A DNA stretch of 64,000 bases from Anderseniella sp. Alg231-50 (GTDB taxonomy: Bacteria > Pseudomonadota > Alphaproteobacteria > Rhizobiales > Aestuariivirgaceae): contig NZ_LT703005.1 in NCBI RefSeq assembly GCF_900149695.1, positions 62,013 to 126,012 on the forward strand, in the 5' to 3' direction. The notes below the pieces were generated by a model. The model searched no databases and had not been told where the DNA came from. It worked only from the letters and a program-made list of their open reading frames with translations. A program made the translations under genes and the position numbers. The first letter of the stretch is position 1. The number at the start of each line of letters is the position of its first letter. Positions 34,112 to 42,706 of the stretch are shown piece by piece.

Positions 34112-35284
34112 ATGACCACAGCAGTTATCATCGTTGCAGCAGGCGCCGGCTTGCGTGTCGGCGGAGAAGTGCCGAAGCAATACCAGCAAATCGGTGGGCA
34201 AGCCGTGCTACGCCATACGGTGCGGGCTTTTCAACGACATGAGGGTATTGATCACATACAGGTGGTTATCGGAGACAACCACGATGAACTCTACAGGGCT
34301 GCTGTTTCAGACATGAACCTGCCAGAGCCGGTCCAGGGCGGTACGACGCGACAGGCGTCGGTGTATAACGGGTTGCAGGCAATAGCTGCGCTGAAACCGA
34401 CCAAGGTCTTGATCCATGATGCAGCAAGGCCGTTTGTTGATACGGAAATCATTTCATCAGTCATTGACGAACTGTCGCGGTCACCGGGTTGCATTCCCGC
34501 TGTCGCTGTAGCCGATACGCTGAAACGCACAAATGACGGCATCATTGTCGAAACGGTCGACCGCTCCGGACTATGGGGCGCCCAGACACCACAGGCGTTT
34601 CGATTCAGCGACATTTTAAAAGCGCATGTCTCCGCAGCCGCGAGCGAGCGAGCGGATTTTACCGATGATGCATCAATCGCCGAATGGGCCGGACTGGACG
34701 TTGCAATCATTCCGGGACGGCCGGAGAACACCAAGATCACGACAAGTGCGGATCTGCAACAGGCAGAAAAACGGTTGAATACGAGGACATCAGAAATGCT
34801 GAACGATGTAAGAGTGGGTCACGGTTATGACGTACACGCCTTTGAAGACGGTGACCACGTTGTCCTGTGCGGCCTGAAAATACCGCATACCAGGAAACTG
34901 AAGGGCCATTCCGATGCCGACGTCGGCCTGCATACGCTGACCGATGCCATTTTGGGAGCCTTGTGCGAAGGCGATATCGGCAAGCACTTCCCGCCGACCG
35001 ATGAAAAATGGAAAGGCGCCGCATCAGACATCTTTCTCAAACATGCCGCAAAGCTGGTTGCTGACAGGGGTGGAATGATCTCGCATGTTGATCTGACACT
35101 CATCTGCCAGGCGCCAAAAATGCGACCCCACGTGGATGCCATGCGTGTTAATGTGGCGCAAATCATCGGCATTGCCGTTGACCGGGTATCGGTGAAAGCC
35201 ACCACAACGGAATGGCTGGGTTTCACAGGCCGCGAAGAAGGCATTGCAGCCGCCGCTACCGCCACAGTCCGATTGCCGGAGTGA
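34112..35284 (+). CDS. ispDF: Bifunctional IspD/IspF (MEP cytidylyltransferase / MECDP synthase)
   Basis: 390 residues. The IspD half (about 1-225) has the nucleotide-binding start VAAGAGLRVGGEVPKQYQ, IHDAARPFVD and GLWGAQTPQAFR. The IspF half starts near residue 229 (MLNDVRVGHGYDVHAFEDG) and includes the zinc ligands D-V-H, KGHSDADVGLHTLTDAILGA and the ATTTEWLGF active-site loop. The fusion covers the third and fifth steps of the MEP isoprenoid pathway and is typical of alphaproteobacteria. It faces dusB divergently and is four bases upstream of the CinA-type gene. Confidence 0.96.
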   Translation: MTTAVIIVAAGAGLRVGGEVPKQYQQIGGQAVLRHTVRAFQRHEGIDHIQVVIGDNHDELYRAAVSDMNLPEPVQGGTTRQASVYNGLQAIAALKPTKVLIHDAARPFVDTEIISSVIDELSRSPGCIPAVAVADTLKRTNDGIIVETVDRSGLWGAQTPQAFRFSDILKAHVSAAASERADFTDDASIAEWAGLDVAIIPGRPENTKITTSADLQQAEKRLNTRTSEMLNDVRVGHGYDVHAFEDGDHVVLCGLKIPHTRKLKGHSDADVGLHTLTDAILGALCEGDIGKHFPPTDEKWKGAASDIFLKHAAKLVADRGGMISHVDLTLICQAPKMRPHVDAMRVNVAQIIGIAVDRVSVKATTTEWLGFTGREEGIAAAATATVRLPE

Positions 35285-35288
35285 CCTT

Positions 35289-35801
35289 ATGTTTGATCGT
35301 CAGTTAGTCATTGAAGCAAAGGACACGCTCGACATGCTGCGTGATGGCGGACTGATGCTGGCAACTGCAGAAAGCTGCACCGGTGGATTGATTGCCGGTC
35401 TCCTGACCAGCATCGCAGGCTCATCAGGCATGGTCGACCGCGGCTTCATCACCTATTCCAACGAGGCCAAGTCGGAAATGCTGGATGTGCCCATGGCACT
35501 GATTGAACAGCATGGCGCGGTATCGGAACAGGTGGCCCGTGAAATGGCGGAAGGCGCGCTGCGAAACTCGCGCGCAAATGTCTCCGTCTCCGTAACCGGC
35601 ATCGCCGGCCCCCGCGGCGCTACAAAAGGAAAACCGGTAGGACTGGTTCACTTCGGGTGCGCCCGTCCGGAGATGAGTACACACCATGTCTGCATGACCT
35701 ATGGCGACATTGGCCGCAACGAAGTTCGCCACGCCGCAATTGGCACCGCACTGGCCATGGTTCGCCAGTCCATCAGCCAGGGTGGCGGAATGCTGGCCTG
35801 A
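35289..35801 (+). CDS. CinA-family nicotinamide-nucleotide amidohydrolase (PncC)
   Basis: 170 residues from ATG 35289; an earlier in-frame start lies inside ispDF. It is the C-terminal CinA (PncC) domain alone: MLATAESCTGGLIAGLLTSIAGSS, D-R-G-F-I-T-Y-S-N-E-A-K and VSVTGIAGPRGATKGKPVGLV. It deamidates nicotinamide mononucleotide to nicotinate mononucleotide for NAD recycling. It lies directly after ispDF, the usual alphaproteobacterial partner. Confidence 0.93.
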   Translation: MFDRQLVIEAKDTLDMLRDGGLMLATAESCTGGLIAGLLTSIAGSSGMVDRGFITYSNEAKSEMLDVPMALIEQHGAVSEQVAREMAEGALRNSRANVSVSVTGIAGPRGATKGKPVGLVHFGCARPEMSTHHVCMTYGDIGRNEVRHAAIGTALAMVRQSISQGGGMLA

Positions 35802-35896
35802 GCGCGGAACTGCAGCATTTGCCTGCCCGGTTCTGGAAATTCAATGTCATACTCCCCATATAAAGCCTAACTGAAATTTTACGGGGGTATATACTT

Positions 35897-36352
35897 ATGC
35901 GTCTAATCCTGAACATTCTTTGGCTTCTGTTTGGCGGCATCTGGTCCGCCATAGCCTGGTTACTGGTCGGAATCCTGGCGGCAATCACCATTGTCGGCCT
36001 GCCGTGGGCCCGGTCCTGTTTCATGCTGGCGAATTATACGTTATGGCCGTTCGGACGCGATGTAATCGCCCGTGACGAACTTTACGGTCGTGAAGACATC
36101 GGAACCGGTGCGCTGGGATTGTTCGGCAACGTGGTGTGGTTCGTACTGGCCGGATGGTGGCTGGCAATCATGCACCTGACATTTGCCGTCGCCAACGCCA
36201 TCACCATAATCGGCATCCCGTTTGCCTGGGCTCACGTAAAGCTGGCCGGAGCCTCCCTGTTTCCCGTCGGCAAGACCGTGCAGGACCTGGAGATTGTCGA
36301 CGAGGCGATGCGCAATACAGCCCGCAGCCGCGTGGAAGAAATACGCAGCTGA
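35897..36352 (+). CDS. YccF-domain inner-membrane protein
   Basis: 151 residues with a tandem YccF arrangement: two hydrophobic modules, about 5-45 and 75-120, each ending in a T-I-V/I-G-L/I-P-W/F-A segment (ITIVGLPWARSCFMLANY and ITIIGIPFAWAHVKLAGASL). This matches E. coli YccF, a membrane protein of unknown role. The start follows a GGGGG stretch nine bases upstream. A strong bidirectional terminator lies just past its stop. Confidence 0.87.
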   Translation: MRLILNILWLLFGGIWSAIAWLLVGILAAITIVGLPWARSCFMLANYTLWPFGRDVIARDELYGREDIGTGALGLFGNVVWFVLAGWWLAIMHLTFAVANAITIIGIPFAWAHVKLAGASLFPVGKTVQDLEIVDEAMRNTARSRVEEIRS

Positions 36353-36383
36353 CACTGCCAACCGGACAATTCAAGACAAGAAA

Positions 36384-36418
36384 ATGGCCGCAGAACCAAT
36401 CTGCGGCCATATCTTTTT
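36384..36418. terminator. Bidirectional rho-independent terminator
   Basis: ATGGCCGCAGA-ACCAA-TCTGCGGCCAT is a perfect eleven-base-pair stem. On the plus strand it is followed by TCTTTTT (ends yccF), and on the minus strand by TTTTCTTG (ends the LysM gene), so it serves the two convergent genes. Confidence 0.92.
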
Positions 36419-36421
36419 GGG

Positions 36422-36865
36422 CTAGTCGAGTTCCGGAATACGCAGAACCTGGCCGGGATAAATCTTGTCCGGATGGCTCAGCATGGGTTTGTTGGCTTCA
36501 AAGATCACATTGTATTTTGCGCCTTTGCCCTTGCCATAGTGCGCCTCGGAAATTTTCCAGAGGTTGTCGCCTTTCTTCACCGTATAGAAGACGGGATCCT
36601 TCTGGGATGGCGCGGTCAGATTGCTCTCGACCTTGGACACCCCGAGCGTATTGCCGACGGCAATAATCGCCTTTTCAAGAATTGACTGGTCTGCAACATC
36701 CCCGGTTACAATGGCCTTGTCACCGTCTATTTCGACTTTCACGTTCTCGGTGCCGAGCTTGTGTGAATCAAGTTCCTTCTTCAGCGCGTCCGCTGTTGGC
36801 GCTTCCTCATCACTCCCGATACCAAGTGCTTTGCCGGCGCTCTTGATGAAATCGAAAATTCCCAT
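36422..36865 (-). CDS. lysM: BON-LysM peptidoglycan-associated protein (YgaU-like)
   Basis: 147 residues. MGIFDFIKSAGKALGIG opens the protein, a BON domain spans about 35-90 (VKVEIDGDKAIVTGDVADQS), and a LysM domain closes it (YTVKKGDNLWKISEAHYGKG ... P-D-K-I-Y-P-G-Q-V-L-R-I-P). This is the YgaU/Kbp layout: in E. coli Kbp binds potassium and is induced by osmotic stress. No signal peptide is evident, which also matches Kbp. AAGGAGA precedes the ATG. It is divergent from the peroxiredoxin gene. Confidence 0.9.
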   Translation of the reverse strand: MGIFDFIKSAGKALGIGSDEEAPTADALKKELDSHKLGTENVKVEIDGDKAIVTGDVADQSILEKAIIAVGNTLGVSKVESNLTAPSQKDPVFYTVKKGDNLWKISEAHYGKGKGAKYNVIFEANKPMLSHPDKIYPGQVLRIPELD

Positions 36866-37013
36866 TGTGTTCTCCTTGCTGTAGACTTGCCGCTCCTCAC
36901 GCGATCACCTATTTGTGACCTACTTTTGCACTGAACGTCTACCAAAAACATTTGCTGAATTTTAGTGTAAAAACACGTACGTACAGGAACAGTATTTTTT
37001 ACAGGAGGTTATT

Positions 37014-37676
37014 ATGGCTCTGCAGATTGGCGATACCGCCCCGAACTTCGATGCGGAAACGACGGAAGGCAATATCAATTTCTATGACTGGGCGGGCGAC
37101 TCCTGGGTGGTGATCTTCTCGCATCCGAAAGATTTCACGCCGGTGTGCACCACCGAACTTGGTGCAATGGCAGGCATCGCGGACCAGTTTGCTGCCCGTA
37201 ATACCAAGATAATCGGGTTGTCGGTCGACAGCGTCGATGATCATCAGCGCTGGAAGAAAGACATCGCGGATGCAACCGGCAACGCCGTTCATTACCCAAT
37301 GATCGGCGACACCGAAATGACAGTGGCCAAGCTGTTCGGCATGATCCATCCAAACGCAACCGGCAAGGCGGCCGAGCGTACCGCAGCAGACAACAAGACC
37401 GTTCGCACCGTGTTCGTCATTGGACCGGACCGGGAGGTGAAGCTGACCCTCGCCTACCCCATGAGCACCGGTCGCAACTTTGATGAAATCCTGCGCGTAC
37501 TGGATTCGATTCAGCTGACCGCCAAACACAAGGTGGCGACACCGGTAAACTGGCAAAACGGCGACGACGTTATCATCGTGCCGGCCGTGTCTGATGAGGA
37601 AGCCAAGGAGAAATTCCCGCAGGGCTGGAAGTCTCCCAAGCCCTACATCCGCCTGGTCAGCCAGCCTGAAGACTGA
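37014..37676 (+). CDS. 1-Cys peroxiredoxin (Prx6-type)
   Basis: 220 residues. The peroxidatic motif is FSHPKDFTPVCTTELGAMA (Cys near residue 45) with the catalytic Arg in N-K-T-V-R-T-V-F-V-I and the Thr preceding the Cys. No resolving Cys occurs in the C-terminal region, which ends in the Prx6-type W-Q-N-G-D-D-V-I-I-V-P and FPQGWKSPKPYIRLV, so it is of the 1-Cys class that needs an external thiol, often glutathione with a GST. ACAGGAGG five bases before ATG gives strong translation. A GST gene follows. Confidence 0.94.
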   Translation: MALQIGDTAPNFDAETTEGNINFYDWAGDSWVVIFSHPKDFTPVCTTELGAMAGIADQFAARNTKIIGLSVDSVDDHQRWKKDIADATGNAVHYPMIGDTEMTVAKLFGMIHPNATGKAAERTAADNKTVRTVFVIGPDREVKLTLAYPMSTGRNFDEILRVLDSIQLTAKHKVATPVNWQNGDDVIIVPAVSDEEAKEKFPQGWKSPKPYIRLVSQPED

Positions 37677-37702
37677 CGTTCTCAACAATACCGCGATGAC
37701 AG

Positions 37703-37732
37703 AAAGGCCAGACCCGCAAGTCTGGCCTTTTT
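37703..37732 (+). terminator. Rho-independent terminator of the peroxiredoxin gene
   Basis: GGCCAGAC-CCGCAA-GTCTGGCC is an eight-base-pair GC-rich stem followed by TTTTT and preceded by AAA. It lies 27 bases past the peroxiredoxin stop and should end that transcript before the downstream GST gene. Confidence 0.93.
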
Positions 37733-37804
37733 CAGTTGGCGGACAGGTCAACTGTCAGCTAGGTTCACTGCACAACAATCACATTCAGACGGGAGGCGTT
37801 TGCC

Positions 37805-38419
37805 TTGAAACTTCACCACAATCCAGCTTCACCGTTCGTACGCATGGTCATGGTGACCGCTCATGAACTCAACATTGCAGATCAGATCGAAAAAATTGAA
37901 ACGGGTGTCTTCCTCCCCGATCGGGTCAATGACGGCGTCGCCGCAGATAATCCACTCGGCAAGATACCGGCACTGGTCACCGATCATGGCACAGCGCTGT
38001 ATGACAGCCGGGTCATCTGCGAGTACCTGTGCCACCATGCCGGCGACAAGCAGTTGCTGCCGGACGAACCGGTGTCCAGATTCCGTATTCTGACTTTGCA
38101 GTCTCTGGCAATCGGCCTGATGGATGCCGGCGTTTCGCGCCGCTATGAAACTGCTGTACGCCCTGAGGAGAAGCGCTGGCCGGACTGGGTGGCCCGTCAA
38201 CATACCCGTATGGAAGCCGGAATGGACGATCTCGAGGCCAACTGGGCCAATGAACTGGGTGAGGTAAATGCCGGTTCCCTGGCAGTTGCCATAGTCCTGG
38301 CCTATTTCGATTTCCGCTATGGTGATCTTGGCTGGCGTGACAACCGGCCAAAACTGGCGGCTTTCTATGAGGACTTTGCCAAGCGGTCCTCGATGACGGC
38401 AACCCTGCCGCCAGCGTGA
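37805..38419 (+). CDS. Glutathione S-transferase family protein
   Basis: 204 residues from a TTG start, supported by GGGAGG eight bases upstream and by the family start K-L-H-H-N-P-A-S-P-F-V-R-M-V. The N-terminal domain has the conserved S-P-F-V-R active-site Ser region, GKIPALVTDHGTALYDSRVICEYL (cis-Pro and DSR, the usual ES glutathione contact). The helical C-terminal domain follows. It may reduce the neighbouring 1-Cys peroxiredoxin, an inference from human Prx6-GST-pi chemistry; the terminator between them argues against a shared transcript. The DUF2182-DUF1326 pair follows after 13 bases. Confidence 0.88.
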   Translation: MKLHHNPASPFVRMVMVTAHELNIADQIEKIETGVFLPDRVNDGVAADNPLGKIPALVTDHGTALYDSRVICEYLCHHAGDKQLLPDEPVSRFRILTLQSLAIGLMDAGVSRRYETAVRPEEKRWPDWVARQHTRMEAGMDDLEANWANELGEVNAGSLAVAIVLAYFDFRYGDLGWRDNRPKLAAFYEDFAKRSSMTATLPPA

Positions 38420-38432
38420 GTGCATACCTGCG

Positions 38433-39191
38433 ATGATCCGTATTATTGAACACCCCGGATTTCTGGTCAGCACCATCATGCTCAGCCTGGCGGCAGCCTT
38501 GTGGTGGATGATGTGGGCCCATATGGGAAATGCCGCTCACATGGCCGACATGGCCATGATGGTGAACTGGAGCGCGAAAAGCCTGACCGGCACATCGGCA
38601 ATGTGGTTGTTCATGATGCTCGCCATGATGTTACCCGCCATGGTGCCGATGGTCGCAACCTACGCTCTGGTCTCGAAAAATGAAACACAGGGTGCAGCGC
38701 TGGCGCTGCGGGTTGGGGTTTTCTCTGCCGGATACTTCTCCTTGTGGGCGGTGTTTTCCATAGCCGCGGCCTTTCTGCAGACGGCACTGGCACAGACCCC
38801 CTGGTTTGAATCAGGCGGCACCCAGGCTTTGCCTGTTGCCTCGGGTGTATTACTGATTGCCGCCGGCGCCTGGCAACTCACCCCCATAAAGGATACCTGC
38901 CTGCAGCATTGCCGCAGCCCGATGACTTTCCTGCTGGCACACTGGCAAGGCGGCCTGAAAGGTGCATTTCCCCTCGGCCTGCACCACGGAGCGTTTTGCG
39001 TCGGCTGTTGCGGCATGATCATGGGATTGATGTTTGTATTCGGTGCCATGACCGTGTGGTGGATGGCCGTGCTGGCGCTGTATTTTGTTGCGGAAAAAAC
39101 CATACCTAGAGCAGAAACCTGGGGACGGATCGCCGGCATTGTGCTGATTGTTGCAGGCCTGTACGTTCTGGTTGGAACACTTTGGAGATAA
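38433..39191 (+). CDS. DUF2182 predicted metal-binding membrane protein
   Basis: 252 residues with about six transmembrane helices. It is rich in potential copper or zinc ligands: MMWAHMGNAAHMADMAMM near residue 29, MWLFMMLAMMLPAMVPM near 55-71, D-T-C-L-Q-H-C near 152-158 and HHGAFCVGCCGMIMG near 184-198. This Met/Cys/His pattern in membrane helices fits the DUF2182 family, whose member PpoB2 acts as a copper chaperone for tyrosinase in Marinomonas (from memory, to be checked). The substrate metal here is inferred. A DUF1326 gene follows after seven bases, the usual partner. Confidence 0.85.
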   Translation: MIRIIEHPGFLVSTIMLSLAAALWWMMWAHMGNAAHMADMAMMVNWSAKSLTGTSAMWLFMMLAMMLPAMVPMVATYALVSKNETQGAALALRVGVFSAGYFSLWAVFSIAAAFLQTALAQTPWFESGGTQALPVASGVLLIAAGAWQLTPIKDTCLQHCRSPMTFLLAHWQGGLKGAFPLGLHHGAFCVGCCGMIMGLMFVFGAMTVWWMAVLALYFVAEKTIPRAETWGRIAGIVLIVAGLYVLVGTLWR

Positions 39192-39198
39192 CGACGAC

Positions 39199-39816
39199 AT
39201 GGCCGAAATCGAAGACTGGAAAATCAAGGGTGAACTGGCCCTCAACTGTAATTGCGACCTGTTTTGTCCCTGCGTCGTGTCTCTGGGTGCCGCGAAACCC
39301 ACACACGGATACTGCCAGGCCTGGATGGCGGTGCGCATTGATGATGGCCACTGGGGATCAACCAGCCTGAAGGGGGTAAATGTAGCCGCCCTTTTGGATA
39401 TTCCCGGTCGCATGGGAGAAGGCGGATGGTCGGTCGGCCTGTACATCGATGACAAGGCCAGTGATGACCAGGCCCACGCGCTTGAAATGATCCTGTCCGG
39501 CTCCGCCAAGGGCACGACCGGCCTGTTCAAACTGCTGGTCGCTAATTTCCTTGGCACTCAACGCATGCCGGTCACCTATGAAACGGACGGTACGGAACGC
39601 TCGGTCACGGCGGGACGCAAGATCATGGCGAGCATAAAACAGATAGATGGCGCCCGGCCAGGTGAACCGGTAACGGTCCAGAACACCACATACTGGATGG
39701 GACCGGAAGTGATCGTGGCACAAGGCGTCAAGGCCAAGGTGCGCGATTTCGGGCGCGTATGGACCTTTGACGACAAGTCCGCCGAATTGTGCAATATCGA
39801 GTGGTCGGGGCCGTAA
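39199..39816 (+). CDS. DUF1326-domain protein
   Basis: 205 residues from ATG 39199 (GGAG is 11 bases upstream; earlier in-frame residues lie inside the previous gene). The key motif is LNCNCDLFCPCVVS near residues 15-28, which places four Cys in a C-x-C-x3-C-x-C arrangement, a likely metal or thiol site. The family motifs T-H-G-Y-C-Q-A-W and E-M-I-L-S-G follow, with an all-beta C-terminal half. No signal peptide or membrane helix is seen. DUF1326 and DUF2182 genes are recurrent neighbours, so a joint job in metal handling is likely, but no biochemical role is established. Confidence 0.88.
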   Translation: MAEIEDWKIKGELALNCNCDLFCPCVVSLGAAKPTHGYCQAWMAVRIDDGHWGSTSLKGVNVAALLDIPGRMGEGGWSVGLYIDDKASDDQAHALEMILSGSAKGTTGLFKLLVANFLGTQRMPVTYETDGTERSVTAGRKIMASIKQIDGARPGEPVTVQNTTYWMGPEVIVAQGVKAKVRDFGRVWTFDDKSAELCNIEWSGP

Positions 39817-39828
39817 CCCGGTCACCTC

Positions 39829-40608
39829 TCACTCGCCTTTGAACACCGGCTTGCGTTTTTCCAGAAAAGCCGAAACGCCCTCGTCGTAGTCGTGACTCGC
39901 TGCTGCTTCCGCCTGTAGTTTGGCTTCAACCGCCAGGTGGGCATCCAATCCGTGTGAAGATGATGCATTAATTGCCTGTTTTATCAGCGAAAACGCCTTG
40001 GTGGGCTGCCTCGCCAACCGGCTTGCAATCCGGGTGGCATCGTCCATCAGGTCGTCGTCATCACTCACCTGCCAGATCAACCCCCATTCCAGCGCCTTTT
40101 CCGCGGGCAAGGGCTCGGCCAGCATCGCCATTCCCTTGGCGCGCGCCTCGCCGACCTGTCTCGGCAGCGTCCAGGTGCCGCCGGCATCGGGGATCAGGCC
40201 GATGCGGGCAAACGCCTGCAGGAAGGACGCCGACCGGCCAGCCAGAATAATATCGCAGGCCAGCGCTAGATTGGCTCCGGCACCTGCTGCAACCCCGTTT
40301 ACCGCACACACCACCGGCATCGGCAGGTTGCGGATCCGGGCCACCAGCGGATTGAAATCATCTTCCAGCAGCTCCAGAATCTCACCGGGCCCGTCCATCC
40401 GCAGGTCGGCCAGGTCCTGGCCTGCGCAAAACGCCCTGCCCGCACCAGTAAGCAGTACCGCGCGCGCGCCGTTACTCTCTATTTCATCGAATGCTGACCG
40501 TAACTCCGCATGCATATTGCGGGTCGTCGAGTTCAACTTGTCGGGGCGGTTAAGCGTCACAACCGCCAAATTGTCGTTGAGATCGAATGTGATGTCGGAG
40601 TATTCCAT
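39829..40608 (-). CDS. paaG: Enoyl-CoA hydratase/isomerase, PaaG-like
   Basis: 259 residues of the crotonase fold. The opening LAVVTLNRPDKLNSTTR is typical, the oxyanion-hole loop is AGRAFCAGQDLADLR, and VVCAVNGVAAGAGANLALACDIILAG plus ARIGLIPDAGGTWTLPR form the active-site region with the PaaG-type Asp in I-P-D-A-G-G. PaaG isomerises ring-1,2-epoxyphenylacetyl-CoA to the oxepin form. No other paa genes are in the window, so it could serve another beta-oxidation step. It is divergent from the UbiH-type gene with 100 bases between starts. Confidence 0.85.
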   Translation of the reverse strand: MEYSDITFDLNDNLAVVTLNRPDKLNSTTRNMHAELRSAFDEIESNGARAVLLTGAGRAFCAGQDLADLRMDGPGEILELLEDDFNPLVARIRNLPMPVVCAVNGVAAGAGANLALACDIILAGRSASFLQAFARIGLIPDAGGTWTLPRQVGEARAKGMAMLAEPLPAEKALEWGLIWQVSDDDDLMDDATRIASRLARQPTKAFSLIKQAINASSSHGLDAHLAVEAKLQAEAAASHDYDEGVSAFLEKRKPVFKGE

Positions 40609-40708
40609 TTGTGAGGTCCTGATGCTTTATCGGTGCCGCCGGATTGATTTGACTGAACGAAGTGTGCCTCACCTTCGAGGCCGCGTGCAATCGGCAAGGT
40701 GAACACAT

Positions 40709-41932
40709 ATGCAAAACGGGTCTGAGTTTGATGTGGTGGTTGCCGGTGCCGGTCCAGCCGGCCTGGCATCGGCCTGCCTGCTGGCCCAGGCTGGATGCCG
40801 CATCGCCTGCATAGCTCCAGGCATTGAGCTGCTGACATCGCCACGCTCCGATGAACCTGTCCGGCGCACCGTTGCCCTGATGCAACCCGCCATTCGGTTG
40901 CTTGCAACGCTTGGCGTCTGGCCGGGCAAACTGCAACCCGGCAGCGCCCCGCTTGAACTGCTTAAAATCGTAGACGATACCCTCGCCACGTTTTCCGCAC
41001 CCACGGTCACTTTTTCTTCAAGTGAACTCGGAGAAGGTCCATTCGGCTGGAACATCCCGCTGGACTTGCTGGTGCATGAACTGGCCCACGCGGCAAAGGC
41101 TGCCGGTGTTACCCTGATCAACGCATCCGTACGCGGCTGCCAGCTTGGCGCGGGCAAGGCGGAACTGTCACTGGACACCGAAGCCAAGTTGGGTGCCGTT
41201 GTCGTTATCGCTGCAGATGGGCGCCAGTCCGTCCTGCGTCGGGACGCCGGCATCTCCGTCAATGAATGGCAATATGACCAGACCGCCCTTGCACTCAGCT
41301 TTTCCCACACCTCGGCGCATCACGGCATGTCTGTCGAATATCACAAGACGTCCGGCCCGTTTACCACGGTGCCCCTGCCCGGCAACAAATCAAGCCTGGT
41401 ATGGATGGTCCGGCCGCATGACGTCGACCCGATCTGCGCACTTTCCGAAGATCAACTGGCCGCACGGTTGCAACTTGAGATGCACGGTGACCTGGGCCTC
41501 GTTGAAGACGTGACAACACCGGCCACCATTCCCATGACCGGCATGGCCGCCCGCAAGTTCGCTGCAAATCGAGTGTTGCTGGTGGGAGAAGCCGCCCATG
41601 TCGTGCCGCCCATCGGCGCGCAGGGCCTGAATATGAGCTTGCGGGACGCCGCCTTTGCAGCGGAAGCCATCTCTGATGCCCTTCGCCTGTACGAAGACCC
41701 AGGCAGCGACAAATTGTGCGCCGCCTACGATACCGCCAGACGCGCAGACGTGGTGCCGCGCCAGGCCGCGGTGGACACCATGAACCGCTCGCTGATCTCC
41801 GAATTCTTCCCGCTGCACCTCGGCCGCGCCGTCGGCATGACCGCCCTGCAGCACATCCCGCCCCTGAAACGCCGGGCCATGCTGGAGGGCATGAATCCCA
41901 CCGGTTCGCTACCGCGGGCAATGCGGGGCTAG
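40709..41932 (+). CDS. UbiH/UbiF/Coq6-family FAD monooxygenase
   Basis: 407 residues. FAD-binding motifs are VVVAGAGPAGLASACLLAQAG at the N-terminus, the middle Asp-Gly (IAADGRQSVLRR), and VLLVGEAAHVVPPIGAQGLNMSLRDA near 285-310, with the usual Gly-Asp replaced by Gly-Glu. The family hydroxylates ubiquinone precursors; alphaproteobacteria often use UbiL/UbiM-type members that modify one or two ring positions. No other ubi gene lies here. The start ATG is at 40709. Confidence 0.88.
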   Translation: MQNGSEFDVVVAGAGPAGLASACLLAQAGCRIACIAPGIELLTSPRSDEPVRRTVALMQPAIRLLATLGVWPGKLQPGSAPLELLKIVDDTLATFSAPTVTFSSSELGEGPFGWNIPLDLLVHELAHAAKAAGVTLINASVRGCQLGAGKAELSLDTEAKLGAVVVIAADGRQSVLRRDAGISVNEWQYDQTALALSFSHTSAHHGMSVEYHKTSGPFTTVPLPGNKSSLVWMVRPHDVDPICALSEDQLAARLQLEMHGDLGLVEDVTTPATIPMTGMAARKFAANRVLLVGEAAHVVPPIGAQGLNMSLRDAAFAAEAISDALRLYEDPGSDKLCAAYDTARRADVVPRQAAVDTMNRSLISEFFPLHLGRAVGMTALQHIPPLKRRAMLEGMNPTGSLPRAMRG

Positions 41933-42165
41933 AGTATCCATGGCGCATCAAAAGATTACTTGGTGTACATCAGGTCGGTGGCTTCTGGAGCCAGCCATTC
42001 TCCCAAAGCGAAGCGTAAGCCTTTTGTGATTTAATCCGCTGCACCGCGCCGAACGACCGAACAGGGCGGAATGCTGTCATTCACCACGACTTGCATAAAC
42101 GACAGCTATGCCGGCGCAGCTGCCGTTCATATGCGTCGCATAAACGTCCATTTTCTGGAAACGCG

Positions 42166-42561
42166 TCAAAACCACATGTCCTTCACCGTCCGACCGTCAC
42201 CCGGAAGTTCTCTAAAGCTGTCGTGCCCCTCAAAGTGACGGATTGGTATCTCGCTGATCGGTGAAGGGTCAGACATCCGTACATTTACGGCAGTCCGTTT
42301 TCGCCCGTTTTCGCTCTCAAAACTTGCAACGTAGTGCGTCACACACCCACAAATGGTGCAGAAGTGTACGTCAACATCTTCGCTATCGCGACGCTGATAG
42401 GTACTTGTTTGCCCGGTCACTTGAATGTCATAGCCGATATACCCGTAGGCCCAAAGGACGCCGTAGCGCCGACAAATCGTACAATTGCAGGCCGTGACGG
42501 ACTCTGGCAACGCATCGAGTGTCCAGCTAATTTCGCCGCAGTGGCATGTTCCTTTCAGCAT
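42166..42561 (-). CDS. GFA family zinc-fold protein (second copy)
   Basis: 131 residues from ATG 42561, preceded by GAGAGGAAA; the frame is open further upstream without a family match. Zinc ligands are GTCHCGEISW (C-x-C), ACNCTICRRYG (C-x-C-x-x-C) and FCTICGCVTHY (C-x-x-C). It is not close in sequence to the GFA protein at 17547. Codon choice has less third-position G/C than neighbouring genes, and the preceding gap has two copies of GCATAAACG, so later acquisition is possible. No substrate is known. Confidence 0.8.
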   Translation of the reverse strand: MLKGTCHCGEISWTLDALPESVTACNCTICRRYGVLWAYGYIGYDIQVTGQTSTYQRRDSEDVDVHFCTICGCVTHYVASFESENGRKRTAVNVRMSDPSPISEIPIRHFEGHDSFRELPGDGRTVKDMWF

Positions 42562-42706
42562 ACAGCAATTTCCTCTCTCGACATTGTTGCCGTTCTCTGC
42601 GCGACACATAATCGGCAGTTCCCGGCCGAAAAATCCCCCGAAAGGCGTGGAAGTAATCTCTGGTTCCATTAACCGATGTTGTGCTGGTTACCGGGAACTC
42701 TCAGAT

